Of a DNA stretch of 64,000 nt, positions 17,124 to 26,570 are shown one piece after another (the stretch's first letter is position 1; each line of letters starts with the position of its first letter). The notes beneath the pieces were generated by a model that had not been told where the DNA came from, made no database searches, and was given only the letters and a program-made list of their open reading frames with translations. The stretch is taken from the NCBI RefSeq assembly GCF_000152625.1, contig NZ_CH724156.1, positions 1,000,966-1,064,965 of the forward strand, given 5' to 3'. Position numbers and translations under genes: made by a program. The DNA comes from Roseovarius nubinhibens ISM. GTDB taxonomy: Bacteria; Pseudomonadota; Alphaproteobacteria; Rhodobacterales; Rhodobacteraceae.

Positions 17124-17889
17124 GCCGATGCACCCCTCCCAGCTCTTTGATCTCACGGGCCGCATCGCCTGTGTCACCGGGGCCAGCTCTGGCCTCGGCC
17201 AACATGCGGCAAGCCTGCTCGCCCGCGCCGGGGCGCGGGTGGTGGGCGTCGCCCGCCGGGCCGAGGCGCTCGGGGCCTGGCGCGACGATCTCGGGCCGGA
17301 CCGCGCCGCCGCCATCGCCGCCGATCTCTCGGACCACGACGCGCTCGGCGATGTGGCCCGCGCCATCGCCGCACCCTTTGGCGCGCCCGATATCGTGGTT
17401 CATGCCGCCGGGCTCAACACCCGCCAGCCCGCCGACGAGGTCACGCAAGAGGGCTGGGATGCGACCCTCGCGATCAACCTCACCGCCCCGTTCTTTCTGA
17501 GCCAGGCCCTCGTGCCCGCCATGCGCGACCGGGGCTGGGGCCGCATCGTCAACTTCGCCTCCCTGCAAAGCAGCCGCGCCTTTCCCGGCGGGATCGCCTA
17601 TGGCACCACCAAGGGCGGCGTGACCCAGCTCACCCGCGCCATGGCCGAGGCCTGGTCGCCGCATGGCATCACCGCCAACGCCATCGGGCCGGGCTTCTTC
17701 CCGACCGAGCTCACCCAAGCCGTGTTCAGCGACCCCGACCGCGCCGCCCGCAACGCCGCCCAGACCTGCCTTGGCCGCAACGGCACCTTGGCCGATCTCG
17801 ACGGGCCGCTGCTCTTTCTCTGCTCCGAGGCCTCGTCCTATGTGACGGGACAGCTATTGATGGTCGACGGGGGGTTCACCGCGAAATGA
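17116..17889 (+). CDS. SDR-family oxidoreductase (HpsO/HpsP-like position)
   Basis: A 257-residue classical short-chain dehydrogenase. Cofactor motif TGASSGLG at 21-28, NAG-equivalent HAAG near 96-99, catalytic S149 and Y162xxxK166. Ends with the usual VTGQLLMVDGGFTAK. Overlaps the preceding gene by 8 bases and the next by 4, so the three are one translational unit. By position it would interconvert the 2-hydroxyl of dihydroxypropanesulfonate. A gluconate-5-dehydrogenase-like role is the alternative, since LacI regulators also govern such operons. Confidence 0.85.
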   Translation: MAEPMHPSQLFDLTGRIACVTGASSGLGQHAASLLARAGARVVGVARRAEALGAWRDDLGPDRAAAIAADLSDHDALGDVARAIAAPFGAPDIVVHAAGLNTRQPADEVTQEGWDATLAINLTAPFFLSQALVPAMRDRGWGRIVNFASLQSSRAFPGGIAYGTTKGGVTQLTRAMAEAWSPHGITANAIGPGFFPTELTQAVFSDPDRAARNAAQTCLGRNGTLADLDGPLLFLCSEASSYVTGQLLMVDGGFTAK

Positions 17890-18866
17890 AGGCTCTCATC
17901 TACGACGCCCCCGAACAGCTCGGCTATCGCGACACACGCCCCCCCGCCGCCGAGGGCGAGGACCTGCTCATCCGGATCGAGGCGGTGGGCATCTGCGGCT
18001 CGGACATGCACGCCTATCTCGGCCATGACGACCGCCGCCCCGCGCCGCTGATCCTCGGCCATGAGGGCGCCGGCGTGATCGAAGGCGGCCCCCGCGACGG
18101 CGAACGGGTGACCATCAACCCGCTGGTCACCTGCGGCACCTGCCCCGCCTGCCTGGCGGGCCGCGAAAACCTCTGCGCCACGCGGCAGATCATCTCGATG
18201 CCGCCCCGCGAAGGCGCTTTCGCGCAATATGTCACCATGCCCGCCCGCAATCTCGTCACCGTGCCGGAGGCCACGCCCCTCACCAAGGCGGCGCTGGCCG
18301 AACCGCTGGCGGTGAGCTGGCATGGCGTGCGCCTCGGCCTTGCCGCCCTGCCCGACGACATCACGCCCCGGGCGCTGGTCATCGGCGGCGGTGCCATCGG
18401 CCTTGCCGCCGTGCTCGCGCTCCGGGCCATGGGCGGCTATGACATCACCCTGGCCGAGCCCCAGCCCGCCCGCCGCGCCTTTCTGCGCGACCGCTGCGCC
18501 GTGCATGCCGTGGAAACCCCCGAAGGTCTCTTCGATCTGGTGGTCGATGCGGTAGGCTTCGCCGCCACCCGCGCCCGCGCCAGCGCCCTCACCCGCCCCG
18601 GCGGGGTGATCACCCATATCGGCCTCGGCGAGGATGCGGGCGGGCTCGACATCCGCCGCATGACCTTGCAAGAGATCACCTTTATCGGCACTTATACCTA
18701 TACGGCGCAGGACTTTCGCGATACGGCCCAGGCCATCTTCGACAACCGCCTCGGCCCGCTCGACTGGACAGAGACACGCAACCTGTCCGACGGGGCAGAG
18801 GCCTTTGCCGATCTGCGCGCGGGCCGGGTGGCCAGCCCGAAAATCATCCTGCGGCCCTGGGGCTGA
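17886..18866 (+). CDS. zinc-dependent MDR alcohol dehydrogenase (HpsO/HpsP-like position)
   Basis: A 326-residue medium-chain dehydrogenase. Catalytic zinc ligands C37, H59 and E60 (CGSDMH, GHEGAG); structural zinc cluster C83, C86, C89 and C97; nucleotide motif GGGAIGLAA. Starts in an ATGA overlap with the SDR gene. Family relatives include idonate/threonine/sorbitol-type dehydrogenases. In the hps context it would be a 2-dehydrogenase for one dihydroxypropanesulfonate enantiomer. It is somewhat short at the C-terminus compared with the usual 340-350 residues. Confidence 0.83.
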   Translation: MKALIYDAPEQLGYRDTRPPAAEGEDLLIRIEAVGICGSDMHAYLGHDDRRPAPLILGHEGAGVIEGGPRDGERVTINPLVTCGTCPACLAGRENLCATRQIISMPPREGAFAQYVTMPARNLVTVPEATPLTKAALAEPLAVSWHGVRLGLAALPDDITPRALVIGGGAIGLAAVLALRAMGGYDITLAEPQPARRAFLRDRCAVHAVETPEGLFDLVVDAVGFAATRARASALTRPGGVITHIGLGEDAGGLDIRRMTLQEITFIGTYTYTAQDFRDTAQAIFDNRLGPLDWTETRNLSDGAEAFADLRAGRVASPKIILRPWG

Positions 18867-18898
18867 TCCCAACGCGCCGCCCTCTGAGGAGACACACC

Positions 18899-19303
18899 AT
18901 GTACAAACACATCCTCGTTCCCATGGCGCTCGATCACGGGATCTCGCCCGAAACGCTCGACGTCGCCAAGAAGCTTCTGGCCGAAGGCGGCAAGATCACC
19001 GCGCTGCATATCTATGAAATGCCGAGCGGCACGGTCGGCGTCTATCTCGACGAAGAGGTGGTCCGCGCCAGCTTTGAGGCCGCTCGCGAGAAAATGCATG
19101 AAAAACTCGCCGACCACCCCGAGGTCGAGCCGGTGATCAAGAAAGGCCACCCCGCCCGCAGCATCGTCGACTATGCCGCAGGCTCCGACATCGACTGTAT
19201 CGTGATCGGCTCGCACAAACCGGGGCTGCGAGATTTCCTGCTCGGCTCGACCGCGGCCCGGGTCATGCGCTTCGCTTCCTGCTCGGTGCATGTGCGCCGC
19301 TGA
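18899..19303 (+). CDS. universal stress protein (UspA family)
   Basis: A 134-residue single Usp domain beginning MYKHILVPMALDHG. The nucleotide-binding signature is the C-terminal GSHKPGLRDFLLGSTAARVMRFASCSVHVRR, matching G-2x-G-9x-G(S/T). GAGGAG ribosome site before the ATG at 18899. Starts 32 bases after the dehydrogenase and may be co-transcribed with it. In roseobacters small Usp genes often sit in transporter or catabolic operons, so a link to the hps-like genes is possible. Confidence 0.9.
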   Translation: MYKHILVPMALDHGISPETLDVAKKLLAEGGKITALHIYEMPSGTVGVYLDEEVVRASFEAAREKMHEKLADHPEVEPVIKKGHPARSIVDYAAGSDIDCIVIGSHKPGLRDFLLGSTAARVMRFASCSVHVRR

Positions 19304-19341
19304 GCGCGCAACCAGCGCCCCAAAACACCCCCTCAAACGAC

Positions 19342-19372
19342 ACCGGCCCCGCATCTCGGATACGGGGCCGGT
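19342..19372. terminator. GC-rich hairpin between convergent uspA-like and mch genes
   Basis: A 10-bp perfect stem ACCGGCCCCG/CGGGGCCGGT with an 11-base loop, midway between two convergent genes. There is no clear U-tract on either side, so termination in either direction is inferred from position. Confidence 0.5.
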
Positions 19373-19394
19373 CTGCAATTAATCCACCTCAGGA

Positions 19395-20432
19395 TCACAT
19401 CGGCATCAAGGCCCAGTAATCGAGGTCGAGCATCACATCGGGCAGGTATTTCCCATCCTCGCCCTTGAGCATGAAGGGCGCGCCGCCCTTCGTCGCGACA
19501 AGCCGCAGCCGGATCGCGCCCACGCCGGGCACCCCGGTCTCGGCCTTGTCGAGAACCTCGGACCAGGCCCGGATCGTATCGCCCGAGAAACAGGGGTTCG
19601 CATGCGCCCCACCATTGAGCCCCACGACCATCTGCGCATTGGCCAAACCGTTAAAGCTCAGCGTGCGCGCCATGGAAATCACATGCCCGCCATAGATGAG
19701 CCGCCGCCCATCGGGCCGCGACGAGACATCGAAATGCACCTTGGCCGTGTTCTGCCAGAGCCGCGTCGCCATCATATGCTCGGCCTCTTCGACGGTCACC
19801 CCATCGACATGGTCAATGGTCTCGCCGATCTCGTAATCGCCCCAGCGATGCGCCTCACCCGCCAGCGTGAAATCGTACTCGTCAAACCGCAGCCCCTCGG
19901 GCACCACCAGATCCTCTGCCGCCAGCGCGGGTTTGAGCTCGGGGATCACCACCTCGGGCGCCGGCGCGTCGAGATCGCGCTTGCGCACCATGGCCCAGCG
20001 CACATAGTCGATCACCACCTCGTCGCGCTGGTTATGGCCCTTGGTCCGCACCCAGACGACACCGGATTTCCCGTTCGAGTTCTGCTTGACCCCGATCACC
20101 TCGGACGTCGACCGGATCGTATCGCCGGCATAGACGGGTTTGAGCCACCGCCCCTCGGCATAGCCCAGATTGGCCAGCGCATTGAGCGACACATCCGGCA
20201 CCGTCTTGCCGAACACCACATGAAAGGCGGCAATATCGTCCAGCGGGCTCTGCTTCAGGCCACAGGACCGGGCAAACTCATCGGAGGAATAGAGCGCATG
20301 CCGCGCCGGGTAGAGCGCATGATAGAGCGCCCGCTCTCCCGCGCCGACACTGCGCGGCACCGCGTGATGGATGGTCTCGCCGACGGTATAATCCTCGAAA
20401 AACCGCCCCGGATTGGTCTTGGCCGCCCCCAT
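19395..20432 (-). CDS. mch: mesaconyl-CoA hydratase (MaoC family)
   Basis: A 345-residue protein of two fused hot-dog domains (residues about 8-155 and 190-345), each with a MaoC-like hydratase signature (YAGDTIRSTSEV and FSGDTIRAWSEV). This layout and length fit the mesaconyl-C1-CoA hydratase of the ethylmalonyl-CoA pathway, which hydrates mesaconyl-CoA to beta-methylmalyl-CoA. The ATG at 20432 lies 2 bases after the preceding gene's stop; the open frame upstream is spurious. The neighbour mcl2 supports the pathway assignment. Confidence 0.88.
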   Translation of the reverse strand: MGAAKTNPGRFFEDYTVGETIHHAVPRSVGAGERALYHALYPARHALYSSDEFARSCGLKQSPLDDIAAFHVVFGKTVPDVSLNALANLGYAEGRWLKPVYAGDTIRSTSEVIGVKQNSNGKSGVVWVRTKGHNQRDEVVIDYVRWAMVRKRDLDAPAPEVVIPELKPALAAEDLVVPEGLRFDEYDFTLAGEAHRWGDYEIGETIDHVDGVTVEEAEHMMATRLWQNTAKVHFDVSSRPDGRRLIYGGHVISMARTLSFNGLANAQMVVGLNGGAHANPCFSGDTIRAWSEVLDKAETGVPGVGAIRLRLVATKGGAPFMLKGEDGKYLPDVMLDLDYWALMPM

Positions 20433-20434
20433 GA

Positions 20435-20638
20435 TCACTGCGCCCCCAGCTTCATATCCGGGCTGTATTCGGCATCGACCTCCTTGGTCACCGCCTGACC
20501 ACAGCGCATAACGCCGTTTGACGCATCGAACGCATAGGTCGGATTGCCATAGAGCTCCCACCCCTTGCTCAGCGCCTCGGTCACCTTGTGGCAGAATTTC
20601 GACGTGTCGTCTTCGGTCAGCAAACGGTAAATCTTCAT
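20435..20638 (-). CDS. DUF1737 domain protein
   Basis: A 67-residue soluble protein (MKIYRLLTEDDTSKFCHKVTEALSKGWELYGNPTYAFD...) matching the short DUF1737 family by its W-x-L-x-G-x-P core. Located between mcl2 and mch with 12- and 2-base gaps, so co-translated with them. The conserved linkage suggests an accessory role in the ethylmalonyl-CoA pathway, but no activity is known to me. Confidence 0.8.
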   Translation of the reverse strand: MKIYRLLTEDDTSKFCHKVTEALSKGWELYGNPTYAFDASNGVMRCGQAVTKEVDAEYSPDMKLGAQ

Positions 20639-20650
20639 GTCTCTACTCCC

Positions 20651-21511
20651 TTACCCTTCGGCCATCTCGGCCACGGCACGCGCCTTGGCGAGAATACGTT
20701 GCGCGGCCACCACATGCAGGTTCTCGACGATCTGCCCGTCGACCACCGCGATCCCCTGCCCCGAGGCCATGCTGTCTTCATAGGCCTTGATCTGACGCTC
20801 GGCGAGATCAATCTCGGAACTGGTCGGCGCAAAGGCCTGATTGGCCCCCTCGATCTGCGCCGGATGGATCAGCGTCTTGCCGTCAAAGCCCAGATCCCGC
20901 CCCTGCTCGCACTCGGCCTTGAGCCCATCGCCATCACGAAACCGGTTATAGACCCCGTCAATCGCCACGATCCGCGCCGCCCGTGCCGCCATCACGATGG
21001 TCTGCAACGCGGTCATCAGCGGCATCCGATCCGCCCGCGACCGACAGCCCAGATCCTTGATCAGATCATTGGTCCCGGTGACCAGCCCCGCCACCCGGCC
21101 ATGCGCCGCAATCTCGCGCGCGTTGAACACGCTGACCGGCGTCTCCATCATCACCCAGATCGGCATGGTCGGCGGCAAGAGATCGGCCAGCGCATCCACA
21201 TCCGACGGCGAATTGACCTTGGGCAAGAGGATCGCATCGGCCCCCGCATCGCGCAGCACCCGCACATCCTCGAGCCCCCACTCCGTGGTGAGCGCATTGA
21301 TCCGCACGATCTTGATCCGCTTGCCATAGCCCCCCTCGCGCAGCGACGCGGCCAGCGTTTCGCGCGCCTCCGCCTTGGCATCCGGGGCCACCGCATCCTC
21401 GAGATCGAAGATGATCGCATCCGCCGGCAGGCTTCGCGCCTTGTCGAGCGCCCGCTCCTTCGAGCCGGGGATATAGAGCACGGAACGATAGGGGTGGTTG
21501 GTCATGTCCAT
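20651..21511 (-). CDS. mcl2: (3S)-malyl-CoA thioesterase (CitE-like, Mcl2)
   Basis: A 286-residue protein of the HpcH/HpaI/CitE TIM-barrel family. FDLEDAV at 35-41 carries the magnesium-binding acid, followed by VRINALTTEWGLEDV, LLPKV, and the late IHPAQIEGANQAFAPT. It resembles CitE-like Mcl2, which hydrolyses (3S)-malyl-CoA to malate, more than the 318-residue lyase Mcl1. Start chosen at the ATG at 21511, preceded by GAGAGGTG; an ATG two codons on is equally near, and the longer frame to 21580 lacks a ribosome site. First gene of mcl2-DUF1737-mch. Confidence 0.82.
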   Translation of the reverse strand: MDMTNHPYRSVLYIPGSKERALDKARSLPADAIIFDLEDAVAPDAKAEARETLAASLREGGYGKRIKIVRINALTTEWGLEDVRVLRDAGADAILLPKVNSPSDVDALADLLPPTMPIWVMMETPVSVFNAREIAAHGRVAGLVTGTNDLIKDLGCRSRADRMPLMTALQTIVMAARAARIVAIDGVYNRFRDGDGLKAECEQGRDLGFDGKTLIHPAQIEGANQAFAPTSSEIDLAERQIKAYEDSMASGQGIAVVDGQIVENLHVVAAQRILAKARAVAEMAEG

Positions 21512-21739
21512 CGGCGGCACCTCTCGGGGAGTGTGAAATTTTCTTGCGCAGGGATGCCATTTTTTGCCCGAAATGTTCAAGCCCTTTCATGCCGCAACGC
21601 AGCGACACCCCTCTTTTCGGGGCAAAGCACGCGGCGTTAACCGTGTTTTCAGGGATCATTCGGCAGGCTGTACCCAGAGCCGGGGCGTGAACCGACCCCC
21701 GGCGTGACAGGGGCCCAACCATCTGGAAAGGACTGCGAC

Positions 21740-22054
21740 ATGAGAAAACAACTGATGATCGCCTGCACGGCCGGGCTGGCCTTCCTCTCCGGCGGGCTCA
21801 CCGCCGAAGGTCAGGCACAGAATTGCGCGCCCCGTGACATGGTCGTCGACCGGCTCGCCACAAAATACGGCGAATCCCGGCAGAGCATGGGGCTCGGCTC
21901 CAACAACGCGGTGATCGAGGTCTTTGCCTCACCGATCTCCGGCAGCTGGACCATCATCGTCACCACCCCGCGCGGCATCGCCTGCCTCGTGGCCTCCGGT
22001 CAGGCCTATGAAACCATGGCCGAGGCGCTGCCCGCCGAGGGCAGCGACGCCTAG
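21740..22054 (+). CDS. small secreted protein of unknown function
   Basis: A 104-residue protein with a Sec signal peptide (about 1-26, cleavage after GQA). The mature part is NCAPRDMVVDRLATKYGESRQSMG... with a second Cys near residue 84, so one disulfide is possible. GGAAAGGA precedes the ATG at 21740. Resembles short periplasmic proteins common in Rhodobacteraceae. No function known. Its stop overlaps that of the convergent TauE gene. Confidence 0.75.
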   Translation: MRKQLMIACTAGLAFLSGGLTAEGQAQNCAPRDMVVDRLATKYGESRQSMGLGSNNAVIEVFASPISGSWTIIVTTPRGIACLVASGQAYETMAEALPAEGSDA

Positions 22055-22797
22055 CTCAGCGCCACCTGCACAAGCCGCAGCCCGGTGACGATCAGCAACC
22101 CGTAGGTGAGCCCAAAGAACCAGCGCTCGGGAATTCGGTGATGGGCCATCACGCCAATCCACGTCCCCGCCAGCGCAAAGGGCAGCAACCACAGGTCGAG
22201 CCAGAGCGTCGCCGGGCTGAACATGCCCTGCCCGGCATAGAGCGCGAATTTCAACAGGTTCATCAGGCCAAAGACGAGAACCGTCGTGGCCTGAAACACC
22301 GTTTTCGTCACGCCCCGCGCCAACAGGACCACTGCCACCGCCGGCCCGCCGGCATGGCTGACATAGCTGGTGAACCCCGCGAGCCCTGCCAGCGCCCAGA
22401 CCGCCCAAGGCGGCAGATCCCGGCGCGCGGCGTCACGGCGCGGCCAAAGCCGCCAGGCGACAAAGCCGAGACAAATCACCCCGATGATGAGCCGGAACAG
22501 ATCCGCATCCGCCACCCGGTAGACCAGCGCCCCGAGCAACACCCCCGGCACCGACGCCAGCAGCAAATGCCGCGCCAGCGCCCAATCCCACTGCCGCCAA
22601 TAGGCCCGCAATGACGCCGCATCGATCGCCAGCAACAGCGGCAACATGATCGCCAGCGCCGCCCCCGGTGACACGAACAGCGCCAGCACCGCCGCCCCGA
22701 CAAAGGCCGCGCCTGATCCGAATCCCCCCTTCGAGATGCCCGCAAAGAGCGCCGCCCCCGCGCCCACCGCCATCACCTCCCAGCCCATCTCGCCCAT
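22051..22797 (-). CDS. sulfite exporter TauE/SafE family permease
   Basis: An inner-membrane protein of 248 residues with seven to eight hydrophobic helices. The first repeat contains GISKGGFGSGAAFVG, characteristic of TauE/SafE; the second contains GFTSYVSHAGGPAVAVVLLARG. The family exports sulfite, sulfoacetate or other sulfonates. With the hpsN-like operon 3 kb away, a sulfur-compound role is tempting, but the genes are not linked in an operon. Confidence 0.85.
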   Translation of the reverse strand: MGEMGWEVMAVGAGAALFAGISKGGFGSGAAFVGAAVLALFVSPGAALAIMLPLLLAIDAASLRAYWRQWDWALARHLLLASVPGVLLGALVYRVADADLFRLIIGVICLGFVAWRLWPRRDAARRDLPPWAVWALAGLAGFTSYVSHAGGPAVAVVLLARGVTKTVFQATTVLVFGLMNLLKFALYAGQGMFSPATLWLDLWLLPFALAGTWIGVMAHHRIPERWFFGLTYGLLIVTGLRLVQVALS

Positions 22798-22847
22798 CCG
22801 GCCCGCCTTTCAAACGCCCATGCCTGCCAAAATCCCCCGCAATTACG

Positions 22848-22865
22848 GTACACAACAGTACACAA
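22848..22865. repeat. GTACACAA direct repeat upstream of mdh
   Basis: Two copies of GTACACAA (22848-22855 and 22858-22865) start 10 bases apart, one helical turn, in the 157-base gap between the divergent tauE and mdh starts. This could be a regulator site; no known motif is recognised. Confidence 0.35.
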
Positions 22866-22939
22866 TTGCCCCCTGCGGCACGCTGCACCCTTGCACGCAA
22901 GGCGGCAAAGGGCTACGCACTCGGCAACATTCACATTGA

Positions 22940-23917
<978 letters not shown>

Positions 23918-23935
23918 TCGCCGCGGCATGACTGC

Positions 23936-23964
23936 AAAGGGCGTCCCTCGGGGCGCCCTTTTTT
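23936..23964 (+). terminator. intrinsic terminator of mdh
   Basis: AAAGGGCGTCC pairs with GGGCGCCCTTT (one G-U pair), tight loop, followed by a run of six T. Lies 19 bases after the mdh stop, so mdh and the suc operon are separately transcribed, apart from any read-through. Confidence 0.9.
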
Positions 23965-24256
23965 CTTTGCATACGAATGGCTTGGCCTCCCTGCGCCCCT
24001 GCACAAAACCGCGCCGGTTTGATCCCATTGCCGCGCTGTGGCACAGTGCCGCCATCCCCCCTCCACTGGGCCCCGGCACATCGCGGCGGTGATTCTTTCC
24101 ACAGGACGCAGCCGCCCTTGTGATCACAGGAAAATATCATGTGATCACAAATCCGCGAAAATCCGCGCAATTTTCCGCAACAGCCCAGAAACCGCTTTAA
24201 TTCCCTCGCAACCTGCCCAGTATACCAAGGCAATCGCACCAACACGGGATAGGTTT
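23965..24256 (+). promoter_or_regulatory. suc operon promoter and leader region
   Basis: Gene-free upstream region of sucC. Besides the paired GTGATCAC operator (24118-24150) it contains CTGTG-G-CACAG at 24036-24046 and, 3' of the operator, two AATCCGCG(A/C) phrases near 24150-24168. No confident -35/-10 pair. Confidence 0.5.
24118..24150. promoter_or_regulatory. paired GTGATCAC operator upstream of sucC
   Basis: Inverted repeat TTGTGATCAC (24118-24127) and GTGATCACAA (24141-24150), with the GTGATCAC palindromes 21 bases apart. Matches the pair upstream of sdhC in core, flanking TT/AA and spacing. Located 107 bases before the sucC ATG, a position that suits an activator. Confidence 0.75.
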
Positions 24257-25450
24257 ATGAACATCCACGAGTATCAGGCGAAGGCGCTGCTTCGCTCTTA
24301 CGGCGCGCCGGTTTCCGATGGCCGGGTCGTGCTTCGCGCAGAAGAGGCGAAGACCGCCGCAGGCGAAATGGACGGCCCTCTCTGGGTGGTCAAGGCACAG
24401 ATCCACGCGGGCGGCCGCGGCAAGGGCTCCTTCAAAGAGGCCGGCGCCGGTGAAGCAGGCGGCGTGCGTCTCGCCAAATCGGTCGAAGAGGCCGCCGAAG
24501 AGGCCAAGCGCATGCTCGGCCGCACCCTGGTGACCAAACAAACCGGCCCCGCCGGCAAACAGGTCAACCGCATCTATATCGAAGACGGCTCGGGCATCGA
24601 AAAGGAATTCTACCTCGCCCTGCTCGTCGACCGGCAGACAAGCCGCGTCTCCTTCGTCGCCTCCACAGAGGGCGGCATGGACATCGAGGAAGTCGCCGAA
24701 AGCACCCCTGAGAAAATCCTCAGCTTCTCGGTCGATCCGGCCACCGGCTATCAGCCCTTCCACGGCCGTCGCATCGCCTTCAACCTCGGTCTCGAGGGCA
24801 AGCAGGTCAAACAATGCGTTTCGCTGATGGGCACGCTCTACAAGATGTTCCTCGAAAAGGACATGGAGATGCTCGAGATCAACCCGCTGATCATCACCGA
24901 CGCGGGCGATCTGAAATGCCTCGACGCCAAGATGGGCTTTGACGGCAACGCGATCTATCGCCACGCCGACATCGCCGAGCTGCGCGACACCACCGAAGAA
25001 GACCCCAAAGAGCTCGAAGCGTCGAAATACGACCTCAACTATATCGCGCTCGACGGTGAAATCGGCTGCATGGTGAACGGCGCGGGCCTCGCCATGGCGA
25101 CCATGGACATCATCAAGCTCTACGGTGCCGAACCCGCCAACTTCCTCGACGTGGGCGGTGGCGCGACCAAGGAAAAGGTCACCGAGGCGTTCAAGATCAT
25201 CACCTCCGACCCCAACGTCAAAGGCATCCTCGTCAACATCTTCGGCGGCATCATGCGCTGTGACGTGATCGCCGAGGGCGTCGTCGCCGCGGTCAAGGAA
25301 GTGGGCCTCAAGGTGCCGCTCGTCGTCCGCCTCGAAGGCACCAATGTCGAAGAGGGCAAGGCCATCATCAACAATTCCGATGTCGATGTGATCGCCGCCG
25401 ACGACCTCAAGGATGGCGCCGAAAAGATCGTCAAGGCGGTCAAGGGCTAA
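24257..25450 (+). CDS. sucC: succinyl-CoA synthetase (ADP-forming) beta subunit
   Basis: A 397-residue ATP-grasp subunit. Start [19 protein letters not shown]; nucleotide-binding [12 protein letters not shown] near 46-57; C-terminal CoA-ligase part with [15 protein letters not shown] near 335. Converts succinyl-CoA to succinate with substrate-level phosphorylation, with SucD. The ATG at 24257 is supported by the canonical N-terminus; the frame open to 24038 crosses the operator and is not coding. First gene of sucC-sucD-sucA-sucB-MAPEG-lpd. Confidence 0.97.
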   Translation: MNIHEYQAKALLRSYGAPVSDGRVVLRAEEAKTAAGEMDGPLWVVKAQIHAGGRGKGSFKEAGAGEAGGVRLAKSVEEAAEEAKRMLGRTLVTKQTGPAGKQVNRIYIEDGSGIEKEFYLALLVDRQTSRVSFVASTEGGMDIEEVAESTPEKILSFSVDPATGYQPFHGRRIAFNLGLEGKQVKQCVSLMGTLYKMFLEKDMEMLEINPLIITDAGDLKCLDAKMGFDGNAIYRHADIAELRDTTEEDPKELEASKYDLNYIALDGEIGCMVNGAGLAMATMDIIKLYGAEPANFLDVGGGATKEKVTEAFKIITSDPNVKGILVNIFGGIMRCDVIAEGVVAAVKEVGLKVPLVVRLEGTNVEEGKAIINNSDVDVIAADDLKDGAEKIVKAVKG

Positions 25451-25534
25451 CGCGACGGGCGGGCCCGGCGCCCGTCCTTTCGCCATGGCGGGCCTCAACC
25501 CCCGCCCCAACGGATTTCAAAGGAGAACGCCAAA

Positions 25535-26416
25535 ATGGCAGTCCTCGTAGACAAGAATACCAAAGTTATCTGCCAGGGCCTCACCGGCTCGCAGGGCACG
25601 TTTCACAGTGAACAGGCCATCGCCTACGGCACCCAGATGGTCGGCGGCGTGACCCCCGGCAAGGGCGGTCAGACCCATCTCGACCTGCCCGTTTTCGACA
25701 GCGTCCACGAAGCCATGGACCGCACCAGCGCGGATGCATCGGTGATCTACGTGCCGCCCCCCTTCGCGGCCGACTCGATCCTCGAGGCCATCGACGCCCA
25801 GATGCCGCTCATCGTCTGCATCACCGAAGGCATCCCGGTGCTCGACATGATGCGCGTCAAACGCGCGCTCGAAGGCTCGAAATCGACCCTCATCGGCCCC
25901 AACTGCCCCGGCATCATCACCCCCGACGCCTGCAAGATCGGCATCATGCCCGGCCATATCCACAAACGTGGCTCGGTCGGCGTCGTGTCGCGCTCGGGCA
26001 CGCTCACCTATGAGGCGGTCAAACAGACCACCGATGTGGGCCTCGGCCAGTCGACCTGCGTCGGCATCGGCGGCGACCCGATCAAGGGCACCGAACATAT
26101 CGACGTGCTCGAATGGTTCCTCGCCGATGACGAGACCGAGAGCATCATCATGATCGGGGAAATCGGCGGCAGCGCCGAAGAAGAGGCCGCTCAGTTCCTC
26201 GCCGATGAGAAAAAGAAAGGCCGCTGGAAGCCGACCGCCGGCTTCATCGCCGGGCGCACCGCGCCTCCGGGCCGCCGCATGGGCCATGCCGGTGCCATCG
26301 TCGCCGGTGGCAAGGGCGGGGCCGACGACAAGATCGAAGCGATGAAATCCGCAGGCATCGTCGTCGCCGAGAGCCCCGCAGGTCTGGGCGAAGCCGTTCT
26401 GGCCGCCATCGGGTAA
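25535..26416 (+). CDS. sucD: succinyl-CoA synthetase alpha subunit
   Basis: A 293-residue CoA-binding subunit. CoA-binding Rossmann start ([14 protein letters not shown]), [10 protein letters not shown] near 121-130, and the phosphorylated His251 in [15 protein letters not shown] precedes the ATG at 25535. Pairs with SucC; full length. Confidence 0.97.
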   Translation: MAVLVDKNTKVICQGLTGSQGTFHSEQAIAYGTQMVGGVTPGKGGQTHLDLPVFDSVHEAMDRTSADASVIYVPPPFAADSILEAIDAQMPLIVCITEGIPVLDMMRVKRALEGSKSTLIGPNCPGIITPDACKIGIMPGHIHKRGSVGVVSRSGTLTYEAVKQTTDVGLGQSTCVGIGGDPIKGTEHIDVLEWFLADDETESIIMIGEIGGSAEEEAAQFLADEKKKGRWKPTAGFIAGRTAPPGRRMGHAGAIVAGGKGGADDKIEAMKSAGIVVAESPAGLGEAVLAAIG

Positions 26417-26570
26417 GTGACCGGGCCGCGCGCATATCGTGGCCGGGCCGTCCCACCGGACGGCTCGGCCGCTGTGCCGCCCCCGCTCGCTCTCCCAACC
26501 GACCTGCGCAGGCCCCGGCCCGGCGCAGGTTTTGCGTTACCACCGGTCCCAACCCAATAGAGGTGACATC

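Noticed and set aside
19342-19372. A full intrinsic terminator for the Usp gene
   Set aside because: The stem is good but no U-tract follows in either direction, so it is kept only as a probable terminator with low confidence.
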